From positions 1 through 34,797 of the forward strand of contig NZ_JAQVKA010000012.1 of the NCBI RefSeq assembly GCF_028694895.1: a stretch of DNA of 34,797 bases. Direction: 5' to 3'. The notes beneath the pieces were generated by a model. That model did no database searches and was not told the origin of the DNA. It saw only the letters and a program-made list of their open reading frames with translations. Positions 7,373 to 14,319 of the stretch are shown here, one piece after another. The DNA comes from Sulfurimonas sp. (GTDB lineage: Bacteria; Campylobacterota; Campylobacteria; Campylobacterales; Sulfurimonadaceae). The position numbers were made by a program, and so were the translations under genes. Position 1 is the stretch's first letter. Every line of letters starts with the position of its first letter.

Positions 7373-7822
7373 TTACTTATTTTTCTTGTCTTGTGCAACA
7401 TCAAAGAGCGTCAATAGTTTTTCTACTTTGCGAAGAAGCATTGTATAAAAGAAAATAGCTGGCATCGCTACAAGAAGTCCCATTGCAGTTGCTTTTAGGG
7501 CAAGAGCAAGACCAACCATGATTTTTTTTGCATCTATTGTTCCAACTTCACCCATAGTATAAAACGTAAGCATTATCCCTATAACTGTTCCCAATAGCCC
7601 AACATAAGGAGCGTTTGCACCAATAACACTTATCATACTTAAGTTGTCTGTCAAATCAATCTCTAACTCATCTCTGTTATCATAATCACTTAGACGTAAA
7701 GAGGTATAAAACATCATTCTCTCAATAAAGAGCCAAAGAGTAATTACACTCATAAGTATAAGAAGTCCCATTACTCCGTAGTCTAACGTTGCCTCTGCGT
7801 ATGCTAAGATACTTTTTTCCAC
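7373..7822 (-). CDS. exbB: ExbB/TolQ-family proton channel protein
   Basis: The GTG at 7822 was chosen. It shares its G with the TAG stop of the histidine kinase gene (TAGTG) and has AAGGA upstream. The longer frame starting at 7906 would run 84 bases into the kinase gene and add residues unlike ExbB. The resulting 149-residue protein has three transmembrane regions (about 15-34, 72-95 and 108-131). It carries the MotA/TolQ/ExbB signatures APYVGLLGTVIGIM (71-84) and ALKATAMGLLVAMPAI (108-123). It is shorter than E. coli ExbB (~244), as is usual for the compact Campylobacterota form. It partners the downstream ExbD. Confidence 0.92.
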   Translation of the reverse strand: MEKSILAYAEATLDYGVMGLLILMSVITLWLFIERMMFYTSLRLSDYDNRDELEIDLTDNLSMISVIGANAPYVGLLGTVIGIMLTFYTMGEVGTIDAKKIMVGLALALKATAMGLLVAMPAIFFYTMLLRKVEKLLTLFDVAQDKKNK

Positions 7823-8664
7823 TAATTTTCCTTGAATTTTAATATAACTGTCGTGCCGATATTTGGAATAGATTTGAAATTTAAGGTTACACTGTTTGCA
7901 TCGCAAAAACGTTTGACCATACTAAGCCCGATTCCAAAGCCTCGCATGTTTTCATTGCTTTGATAATATTTATCAAAAATCTTTAAAAGTTCTACTTCAT
8001 CCATGCCGCAACCATAATCTTTTATGTATAGAGAATGCTGGTGCAATGTTATATCTATTTTGTGAATATTTAGTGAATATTTTACAGCATTGTCCAAAAG
8101 ATTGTCAATGACTTTGGATAAGCCAATAATATCGTTGGTTATTTTTGTTGGCTCAATGTCTAAAGTAAACTCTATATGCTGATATATCTGTTTTAAAAAG
8201 TCGACTCTATTTACAAGCAGTTCATCAAGAGAGATTGTCTCATGCTTGATATTTGCACTTTGAAGTTTTATCATGTAGTCAAGCTCATTATATCGTTCTT
8301 GGAGCATACTGCACGCACTCTCTATCCTAGAGGCTCTTTTTAAATCCTTCTCGCTTGAGAGAGCTTTTTTTAACATACTGATATTTGTTTTGATTGTACT
8401 TATTGGTAGATTTAGCTCATGAAGTGTCTCGCTTGAGAGGTTTTGAAGGTTACTTACATGTTCAAAAAGAGGGTCAATAGAGAGTTTTGCGATTATGATT
8501 CCAGTAAAAATAGTAAGTAAAAAAAGAACAAAAAATAGCAAAAATATATTTTGTGTCTCAACTATAGAGACAAAATAGTACAAAATTCCTAAAAGAGAGA
8601 GCGCTGTTAAAACATAGTAGATAAAGATTGTTATGCGTAAGTTACGAAACAAGTCTGTATCCAA
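7822..8664 (-). CDS. Sensor histidine kinase with almost no sensor domain
   Basis: The 280-residue kinase has two transmembrane helices (about 11-33 and 40-60) joined by only ~6 residues, so there is no periplasmic sensing domain. The phospho-accepting His is H82 in LHELNLPIS. The ATPase domain shows the N box (DNLLDNAVKYS, 187-197), G1 (DYGCGM), the F box (FDKYYQ) and G2 (GFGIGL, 242-247). Its first 23 bases overlap the response regulator gene, and its stop overlaps the exbB start. It therefore most likely phosphorylates that regulator. The layout suggests sensing within the membrane or through a partner protein; the signal is unknown. Confidence 0.92.
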   Translation of the reverse strand: MDTDLFRNLRITIFIYYVLTALSLLGILYYFVSIVETQNIFLLFFVLFLLTIFTGIIIAKLSIDPLFEHVSNLQNLSSETLHELNLPISTIKTNISMLKKALSSEKDLKRASRIESACSMLQERYNELDYMIKLQSANIKHETISLDELLVNRVDFLKQIYQHIEFTLDIEPTKITNDIIGLSKVIDNLLDNAVKYSLNIHKIDITLHQHSLYIKDYGCGMDEVELLKIFDKYYQSNENMRGFGIGLSMVKRFCDANSVTLNFKSIPNIGTTVILKFKEN

Positions 8665-9295
8665 TGCCTCTAATGTTTTCTATATTTATTTGCGGAAGAA
8701 GTTGTTTGATGCGGTTTATATAAACCCTCAAAGCTCCATCGCTTCCGCCTTCGCTACTACTCCAAAGCGTGTCTAAAATCATCTCTTTTGGTACAGTATT
8801 GTTTACATGTTTCATAAGAAGTAGTAGTAATTGGTACTCTTTTTTTGAGAGTTCTACCTCTTTGTTATCGTACAAAATACGTCTGTGCGCATAATCATTA
8901 CAAAGTAATCCTATGCAGATAACATCATCTTTTTTTGCTCGCTTGAGTAGTGCTGTTATGCGTAAGATGAGTTCATCAGAATCAAAAGGCTTTGTTATAA
9001 AGTCGTCTGCACCACAAGTGAAGCCTTTTTTGAGTATCTCTTTATCTTTGTGAGAAGTTAAAAAGATTGCCGGAGTTTCATCGTCCGACTCTCTTAACTC
9101 TTTTAGTAAAGTCGTACCATTTATGAGCGGTACGTTAATATCAAGGAGATAAAGATCAAATTTTTGCTGATAAGTTTTATCTAGTGCGGCTTGACCATTT
9201 GGGGCATGAACAACTTCCATGCCATTTTCTTCAAGTAGGTCGATAAGAGTCTCTGCAAAGAGCATATCATCTTCTAGGAGTAAGATTTTACTCAA
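8642..9295 (-). CDS. OmpR-family response regulator
   Basis: The 217-residue protein has a receiver domain (about 1-115) with the acidic pocket E8/D9/D10, phospho-acceptor D52, T80 and K102. The winged-helix DNA-binding domain (about 130-217) has the typical end ENIRGIGYRLVS. The start is a TTG at 9295 that overlaps the pyrC stop by 8 bases; no ATG matches the conserved receiver N-terminus. It is paired with the kinase that follows. Targets cannot be read from the sequence; the co-transcribed exbB-exbD genes are natural candidates. Confidence 0.94.
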   Translation of the reverse strand: MSKILLLEDDMLFAETLIDLLEENGMEVVHAPNGQAALDKTYQQKFDLYLLDINVPLINGTTLLKELRESDDETPAIFLTSHKDKEILKKGFTCGADDFITKPFDSDELILRITALLKRAKKDDVICIGLLCNDYAHRRILYDNKEVELSKKEYQLLLLLMKHVNNTVPKEMILDTLWSSSEGGSDGALRVYINRIKQLLPQINIENIRGIGYRLVS

Positions 9296-10295
9296 CGCTT
9301 CTTATCGCCCAGTTTATTACTTTGTTTGCATACATTGGAACTACATTGCTATAGTTTGCAGGTACGATAAAAGGGCGTTTTTCTAGGATGACCTCTTTAA
9401 ACTCAGGACAAAGCTTATAGATGCTTTGAGCATTATCGCTTACAAATGCTTGAAGGTTATCGAGTTTATCATACTGCTCAAATATTTCACATAGAACTTG
9501 CAGAGCAATAGGAGCACTAAAAACACCAGCCGCGCAACCAGAACACTCTTTTTTCTCTTTTGAGTGAGGCGCTGAATCTGAGCCAAACATAACTTTTGGA
9601 TGAGCTTCGAGTGCAACGCTAAGAAGTGCGTCTAAGTCTTCAGGACGCTTTGCTATTGGCTTGCAGAAGTTATGAGGCATCATCATACCACCAACAACGT
9701 CATCAAGAGTAAAAAGAAGATGATGAACTGTTATGGTTGCGTAGAGATTTTTATGTTTATCTAGCATATCAACTGCTGCTTTTGTTGTGATATGCTCCAT
9801 AACTATCTTTAAATCTGGAAAATTTGTAGCTAAGAGTTCGTAGATACTCATAAACTCTTCTTCTCTATCCATCACAAAACCATCAGTCTCACCGTGAACA
9901 CAAAGTGGAATCCCAAGGATACTCATAGCTTCTAATGTTTCGCGCATCTCTTCTATGTTAAACGAAGAAACGCCGCCCTCAGAGTTGGTAGTAATCCCAG
10001 CAGGATAGAGTTTTATAGCTGTTACATGATCAACGATACTTGCTAAAAACTTTTTATCGTAATTTTTGTAAAAAAGTGTCATATATGGTTCAAAATAGTC
10101 ATTTGGAACAGCCGCCATTATGCGCTCTTTATACGCTTTTATATCTTCTAATGTTTCAACTGGGGGAACAAGATTTGGCATTATTAGCGCACCGCTAAAG
10201 CTATAAGCACTAAGTGGAGCTATGTTTTCTAGCATGACTCCATCGCGAAGATGAAGATGCATATCTAGAGGCATTAAAAGTGTATGAGTTTTCAT
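9288..10295 (-). CDS. pyrC: Dihydroorotase (PyrC type)
   Basis: The 335-residue zinc enzyme closes carbamoyl-aspartate to dihydroorotate in pyrimidine synthesis. The metal ligands are visible: H13 and H15 in DMHLHLRDG, the carboxylated Lys K95 in AIKLYPAG, H134 (CVHGE), H168 (VMEHITT) and catalytic D239 in MFGSDSAPHS. The length and motifs match the short E. coli PyrC class rather than the longer PyrC of Gram-positives. AAGGA precedes the ATG and a TGATATAAT promoter lies 34-42 bases upstream, so this gene heads the operon that continues into the two-component and exb genes. Confidence 0.97.
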   Translation of the reverse strand: MKTHTLLMPLDMHLHLRDGVMLENIAPLSAYSFSGALIMPNLVPPVETLEDIKAYKERIMAAVPNDYFEPYMTLFYKNYDKKFLASIVDHVTAIKLYPAGITTNSEGGVSSFNIEEMRETLEAMSILGIPLCVHGETDGFVMDREEEFMSIYELLATNFPDLKIVMEHITTKAAVDMLDKHKNLYATITVHHLLFTLDDVVGGMMMPHNFCKPIAKRPEDLDALLSVALEAHPKVMFGSDSAPHSKEKKECSGCAAGVFSAPIALQVLCEIFEQYDKLDNLQAFVSDNAQSIYKLCPEFKEVILEKRPFIVPANYSNVVPMYANKVINWAIRSVE

Positions 10296-10328
10296 GGACG
10301 TCCTTAAATTGCGTAAAAAATTATCAAA

Positions 10329-10337
10329 ATTATATCA
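10329..10337 (-). promoter_or_regulatory. Extended -10 promoter of the pyrC operon
   Basis: Minus-strand TGATATAAT (TGn plus perfect -10) lies 34 bases before the pyrC ATG, in the gap after the phosphohexomutase gene. It supports an independent transcription start for pyrC and the four genes behind it. Confidence 0.55.
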
Positions 10338-10352
10338 AAATATGTTTTACCT

Positions 10353-10375
10353 CTCTCTTTTAAAGAGAGTTTTTT
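10353..10375 (+). terminator. Intrinsic terminator pointing into the end of the phosphohexomutase gene
   Basis: CTCTCTTTTAAAGAGAG forms a 7-bp stem with a 3-base loop, followed directly by six T residues on the plus strand. It overlaps the stop codon of the minus-strand gene at 10360. On the minus strand no U-run follows, so the signal is best formed for plus-strand (antisense) transcription. Confidence 0.55.
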
Positions 10376-11718
10376 GCCTCTTTTATGAGGTTGTTGATAG
10401 AGTCTTCATAAAGTTTTGCTTCTGCTTGTGAAGTTGACTCAAAACGAGTTACTAAAACAGGAGTTGTGTTACTAGCTCTTACGAGTCCCCATCCATGTTC
10501 AAAGTTTATACGAACACCATCTACATCTATGATGTTTTTTATCTTTGGAAAATTCGCTGGAGGGCTCTTTAGTAGCTCTTTTACTCTATCTATGATTTTA
10601 AATTTTTCGCTCTCCGTTGTTTTTACTTTAATCTCCTCAGTTGAGAAAACTTGAGGAAGTTTTGCAAGCTCTGCGTCTAAGTCAATCCCATCATGAACAA
10701 GCTCTAACATACGAAGAGTTGCATAGATAGCATCGTCATAACCAAAGTAACGGTTTTTGAAAAATATATGACCACTTACTTCACATGCAAGGTCTGCGTT
10801 TATCTCTTGCATCTTTACCTTGATGTTTGAGTGTCCAGTTTTGTACATGATTGCTGTTGCACCACGCTTCTCTAACTCATCGTACATAACTTGAGAACAT
10901 TTTACCTCTCCAACAACTGTTGGTTTATCCATCTTCATAGCAAACAAAAGAGCCATCATATCGCCCTTGATGTTGTTTTTATGAGTAAGAACTGCGATTC
11001 TATCGGCATCTCCATCATAAGCAAAAGCGATGTCGCCCTCACTTGAGAGGAGTTTTTTGATATCTTCTAAGTTATGCTCATCTGAGGGGTCTGGGTGGTG
11101 GTTTGGAAAAGTTCCATCAGGGTCTACATAAAGCCCTTTGGTATGTAGTTTAAGCGCAGAGAAGATTCTCTCTGTAACGATTCCAGCAACACCATTTCCA
11201 CAGTCATAAACGATGCGAGTCGGCATACCTTTTAAGTGCCCAAACTCACCAACTAAAAAGTCAACATAACGAGAGAGTGCATCTATCTTTGTGACTTCTC
11301 TTTTTGCTTCTGGTACGCTCTTGATTGTCTCACACTCACGCCCTAAAGCATAGATGTCTTCACCAAAAAATGGCGCTTTGTCTATGGTTATCTTAAAACC
11401 ATTATATTCGCTTGGATTGTGTGAACCTGTAATCATGACAGAAGCAGAAACTAAGATGCCATCAAACTCGTTGTAGTTACAAAAGTAGTTTACAGGAGTG
11501 GGAACCATTCCCATATCTAGAACTCTCTTCCCACCAGCGTTTAACCCACGAACAAGGTACTCAAAAAGGATAGGCGAGTGGTCTCTTGCATCGTAGCCAA
11601 CAGCCACATATTCGCCTTTGATTTTTGAAGCAAGCGCGTACCCTATGCGAGTAACACTCTGCTCATTTAACTCTTGCTCATAAATCCCTCTAATGTCGTA
11701 CTCTCTGTAAATGCTCAC
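10360..11718 (-). CDS. Phosphomannomutase/phosphoglucomutase (AlgC-like phosphohexomutase)
   Basis: The 452-residue enzyme moves phosphate between C1 and C6 of mannose or glucose phosphates for polysaccharide and lipopolysaccharide precursors. Conserved sites appear in order. The phospho-Ser loop is TGSHNP (97-102, S99). The Mg2+ site is DGDADR (235-240). The sugar-binding motif is EVSGH (313-317). The phosphate-binding loop is RASNT (414-418) near the C-terminus. Length is typical. The start is GTG, with AAAGGTGG upstream. It lies 76 bases after the biotin carboxylase gene on the same strand and may share its transcript. Substrate preference cannot be told from the sequence. Confidence 0.93.
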   Translation of the reverse strand: MSIYREYDIRGIYEQELNEQSVTRIGYALASKIKGEYVAVGYDARDHSPILFEYLVRGLNAGGKRVLDMGMVPTPVNYFCNYNEFDGILVSASVMITGSHNPSEYNGFKITIDKAPFFGEDIYALGRECETIKSVPEAKREVTKIDALSRYVDFLVGEFGHLKGMPTRIVYDCGNGVAGIVTERIFSALKLHTKGLYVDPDGTFPNHHPDPSDEHNLEDIKKLLSSEGDIAFAYDGDADRIAVLTHKNNIKGDMMALLFAMKMDKPTVVGEVKCSQVMYDELEKRGATAIMYKTGHSNIKVKMQEINADLACEVSGHIFFKNRYFGYDDAIYATLRMLELVHDGIDLDAELAKLPQVFSTEEIKVKTTESEKFKIIDRVKELLKSPPANFPKIKNIIDVDGVRINFEHGWGLVRASNTTPVLVTRFESTSQAEAKLYEDSINNLIKEAKNSL

Positions 11719-11794
11719 TGTGCCACCTTTATAGTTTTATAAGTGCAATTTTACTACAACTCCCTTTTTATTTGGTTAGAGTGAGAGAAATATT

Positions 11795-13246
11795 TTAATG
11801 TCTAATAACTAGCTTATGCTCTTTTATCTTGTTTATCAAGTTTGTTATAAATGACGTTTTTTTCTCTTCTTCTGCTATTGTTTTTGTAGCTTTTAGGTTG
11901 AAGAGTTCCATCTTTTTGTCAAGGTAACTTGTGTTGATATTTCCTGCCATGAAGTCAGCATCTTTTACTATCTCTCTGTGAAGTGAGAGGTTTGTGATAA
12001 CGCCATCTATGTAAAACTCATCTAGCGCTCTTGATGCTTTTTTAACAGCGCCTTCCCAGTCAAGTGCCCAAACGATAAGCTTTCCTACCATAGAGTCATA
12101 GTTTGGTGGGATTGTATAACCTGTATAAACGCTTGAGTCAAGGCGTACTCCAGGGCCTCCGGGAGTTATATAGTTTGTGATAGTTCCGATTGATGGCATA
12201 AAGTTGTTCTGGGGATTTTCTGCGTTTATTCTAAACTCTATCGCATATCCACGGAAGTTTATCTCTTCTTGAAGATACTTTAGTTTATCTCCCTCAGCTA
12301 TTTCTATCATTCTCTGAATTATGTCAATTCCTGAGATTATCTCAGTTACTGGGTGCTCAACTTGAACTCTTGTGTTCATCTCTATAAAGTAGATATTGTC
12401 GCCCTCATCAAGCAGATACTCGATTGTTCCAACGCTCTCATAGCCTAGTTTTAACATCGCTTTTATTGAAATTCTAAATAGCTCTTTTCTAGCTTCAGGG
12501 TTTAGTCTTGGTGAAGGTGCAATCTCTATAACTTTTTGATGACGTCTCTGGATTGAGCAGTCTCTCTCGCCTAAATGTACAACGTTGCCGTATTTGTCAG
12601 CTACTATTTGTATCTCAATATGTCTTGGGTTTTCTACATATTTTTCGATAAATACTTCACCTTTTCCAAAATACTTTTTAGCCTCATTTGTAGCAGAGTC
12701 AAACATCTCATCAAAAAGCTTTGCACTCTTAACTATTCTCATACCACGCCCACCGCCGCCAAATGCAGCTTTTATGATAACTGGAAAACCTATCTTAGTA
12801 GCGACTTTAGCACCCTCAGCTTTATCTATGACTGGCTCATCAGTTCCTTCTAAAACAGGTACACCTATCTCTCTCATAGCAACTTTTGAAGCCATCTTGT
12901 CTCCAAAGAGAGCTATGTGTGCAGGTTTTGGACCGATGAAAATTACGCCTCTGTCTTCACATGATTGTGCAAACTCAGCATTCTCAGATAAGAAGCCATA
13001 CCCTGGGTGAATAGCGTTACAGCCGGCTTTTAGAGCAAGTGTGATGATTCTATCATAGTCAAGATATGCTTGAAGTGCGTCGCCAGTTATCGGGTAGCAC
13101 TCATCCGCTTTTTTTACCCAAATACCCTCAACATCAACCTCTGAGAAGATAGCGACACTTTTTATGTCTAGCTCTTTACAAGCTCTAATGATTCTTAGAG
13201 CTATTTCGCCTCTGTTTGCAACTAGTATTTTAGTAATTTTTTTCAT
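11795..13246 (-). CDS. Biotin carboxylase subunit (AccC fold; probably pyruvate/2-oxoacid carboxylase type)
   Basis: This protein is an ATP-grasp enzyme that carboxylates biotin with bicarbonate. Visible motifs are ILVANRGEIALRII, HPGYGFLSEN (80-89), the ATP-binding loop KAAFGGGGRGM (159-169), GERDCSIQRRHQK and FIEMNTRVQVEHPVTE. At ~483 residues it is longer than typical AccC (~450), with a charged C-terminal extension. Stretches such as the INAEN..FMPSIGTI region look more like the stand-alone subunits of pyruvate or 2-oxoglutarate carboxylases than fatty-acid AccC. That would suit anaplerosis or the reverse TCA cycle; this is an inference. No biotin-carrier partner is adjacent. The ATG at 13246 is preferred because GAGG lies 8 bases away; an ATG at 13252 sits only 2 bases from it. 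Confidence 0.9.
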   Translation of the reverse strand: MKKITKILVANRGEIALRIIRACKELDIKSVAIFSEVDVEGIWVKKADECYPITGDALQAYLDYDRIITLALKAGCNAIHPGYGFLSENAEFAQSCEDRGVIFIGPKPAHIALFGDKMASKVAMREIGVPVLEGTDEPVIDKAEGAKVATKIGFPVIIKAAFGGGGRGMRIVKSAKLFDEMFDSATNEAKKYFGKGEVFIEKYVENPRHIEIQIVADKYGNVVHLGERDCSIQRRHQKVIEIAPSPRLNPEARKELFRISIKAMLKLGYESVGTIEYLLDEGDNIYFIEMNTRVQVEHPVTEIISGIDIIQRMIEIAEGDKLKYLQEEINFRGYAIEFRINAENPQNNFMPSIGTITNYITPGGPGVRLDSSVYTGYTIPPNYDSMVGKLIVWALDWEGAVKKASRALDEFYIDGVITNLSLHREIVKDADFMAGNINTSYLDKKMELFNLKATKTIAEEEKKTSFITNLINKIKEHKLVIRH

Positions 13247-13384
13247 CTTCATTGCCTCGTAAATAAATTTTGACGAAATTCTATAACTTTATAAAAATAA
13301 ATTCTTCACTATTAATGCTCATAAAATTATCTGTTATTGCTAAATATATACTCATTTTGTGTCTAAAAAGTGATTTGTTTTTGC

Positions 13385-13390
13385 TACAAT
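13385..13390 (+). promoter_or_regulatory. Candidate -10 box very close to the AraC-type gene start
   Basis: TACAAT ends 7 bases before the ATG at 13398, so transcription would begin about at the start codon. No -35 of quality was seen. Confidence 0.35.
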
Positions 13391-13397
13391 ATAAACT

Positions 13398-14273
13398 ATG
13401 AAAAAAGGAACACTTCAAAAAAGAGTACAAATCGCCAATGATATAATGTACTATATCTACACGCACATCGAGACAAATATAGCGATGGATGAGCTTAGTG
13501 AGGATTTGAAGATTAGTAAGTTTCACATGCATAGAATTTTTAAAGATGTCTTTGGTAAAAATATCTATGAGAGTATAAAGTCTATCAGACTTCAAAAAGC
13601 ATCAAACCTACTTTTAACAAATAAATATTCAACAATCAGCGATGTAGCAAACATTTGCGGATATAGCTCTCAAACATCATTTCTACGAGTCTTTAAAGAG
13701 CGTTTTAGCATGACACCAAAAGAGTGGAAGAAGGGCGGATATAAGAAGTTTTCACAACATATTATCGAGCAGTCTCCAAAAGCAAAACAATCAACTGCGA
13801 AGTTTGACCACCTAGAACCTACCATTGTAAAGATGCCTGTAATTGAGAGTTACTACATAAGACACAGTGGCTACAACGCGCTTATTAGCACTACTTGGCA
13901 AAAGCTTCAAACATGGGTTTTTAGTAACAATATAACAGAGTATAAACAGATAGCCCTTTTTCACGATAACCCAACGATAACGCCGCTTAGTGAGTGCCAA
14001 TATGTTGCGTGTATAGTTGTTGATAAAGGCGTAAAAGTAAATAGCGATAGGCTGCCAAAGTTTAATATCTCTGAGGGGATATATGCGAAGTTTGACTTAG
14101 TTGGAGAGCAGGGCGATATGCTAAAGTTTATCCAGTGGCTCTATCATGAGTGGCTTCCAAAAAGTGAGTATGAAACAACTACGAAACCGCCCTATGTTAT
14201 ATATAAGAAAAATAATTATCTTTCAGAGGATAGTAAGTTTGATATAAGTTTTTATCTATCAATCAAATTTTAA
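13398..14273 (+). CDS. AraC-family regulator with GyrI-like effector domain
   Basis: The 291-residue protein has an N-terminal AraC-type DNA-binding domain with two helix-turn-helix units (about 28-50 and 78-101, the latter in ISDVANICGYSSQTSFLRVFKERF). A C-terminal domain of about 133-291 resembles the GyrI/SbmC small-molecule binding fold. This order is that of Rob-like regulators, which respond to drugs or other small ligands. It is divergent from the biotin carboxylase gene and 46 bases before pepN, so either could be a target. No Shine-Dalgarno sequence precedes the ATG. The ligand is unknown. Confidence 0.88.
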   Translation: MKKGTLQKRVQIANDIMYYIYTHIETNIAMDELSEDLKISKFHMHRIFKDVFGKNIYESIKSIRLQKASNLLLTNKYSTISDVANICGYSSQTSFLRVFKERFSMTPKEWKKGGYKKFSQHIIEQSPKAKQSTAKFDHLEPTIVKMPVIESYYIRHSGYNALISTTWQKLQTWVFSNNITEYKQIALFHDNPTITPLSECQYVACIVVDKGVKVNSDRLPKFNISEGIYAKFDLVGEQGDMLKFIQWLYHEWLPKSEYETTTKPPYVIYKKNNYLSEDSKFDISFYLSIKF

Positions 14274-14319
14274 TACAAATACCACTTATGCTATTATTAT
14301 AAAAAAATAAAGAGATATT

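Noticed and set aside
7823-7906. Upstream extension of exbB to an ATG at 7906
   Set aside because: It lies inside the histidine kinase gene and adds Cys- and Tyr-rich residues unlike ExbB; the GTG at 7822 overlaps the kinase stop and has its own ribosome binding site.
12585-13010. 141-codon plus-strand frame within the biotin carboxylase gene
   Set aside because: It is the opposite strand of a strongly conserved enzyme and has no supporting signals.
13281-13595. 104-codon minus-strand frame
   Set aside because: It covers the AraC-type gene start on the opposite strand, has no ribosome binding site and no recognisable domain; it is a shadow.
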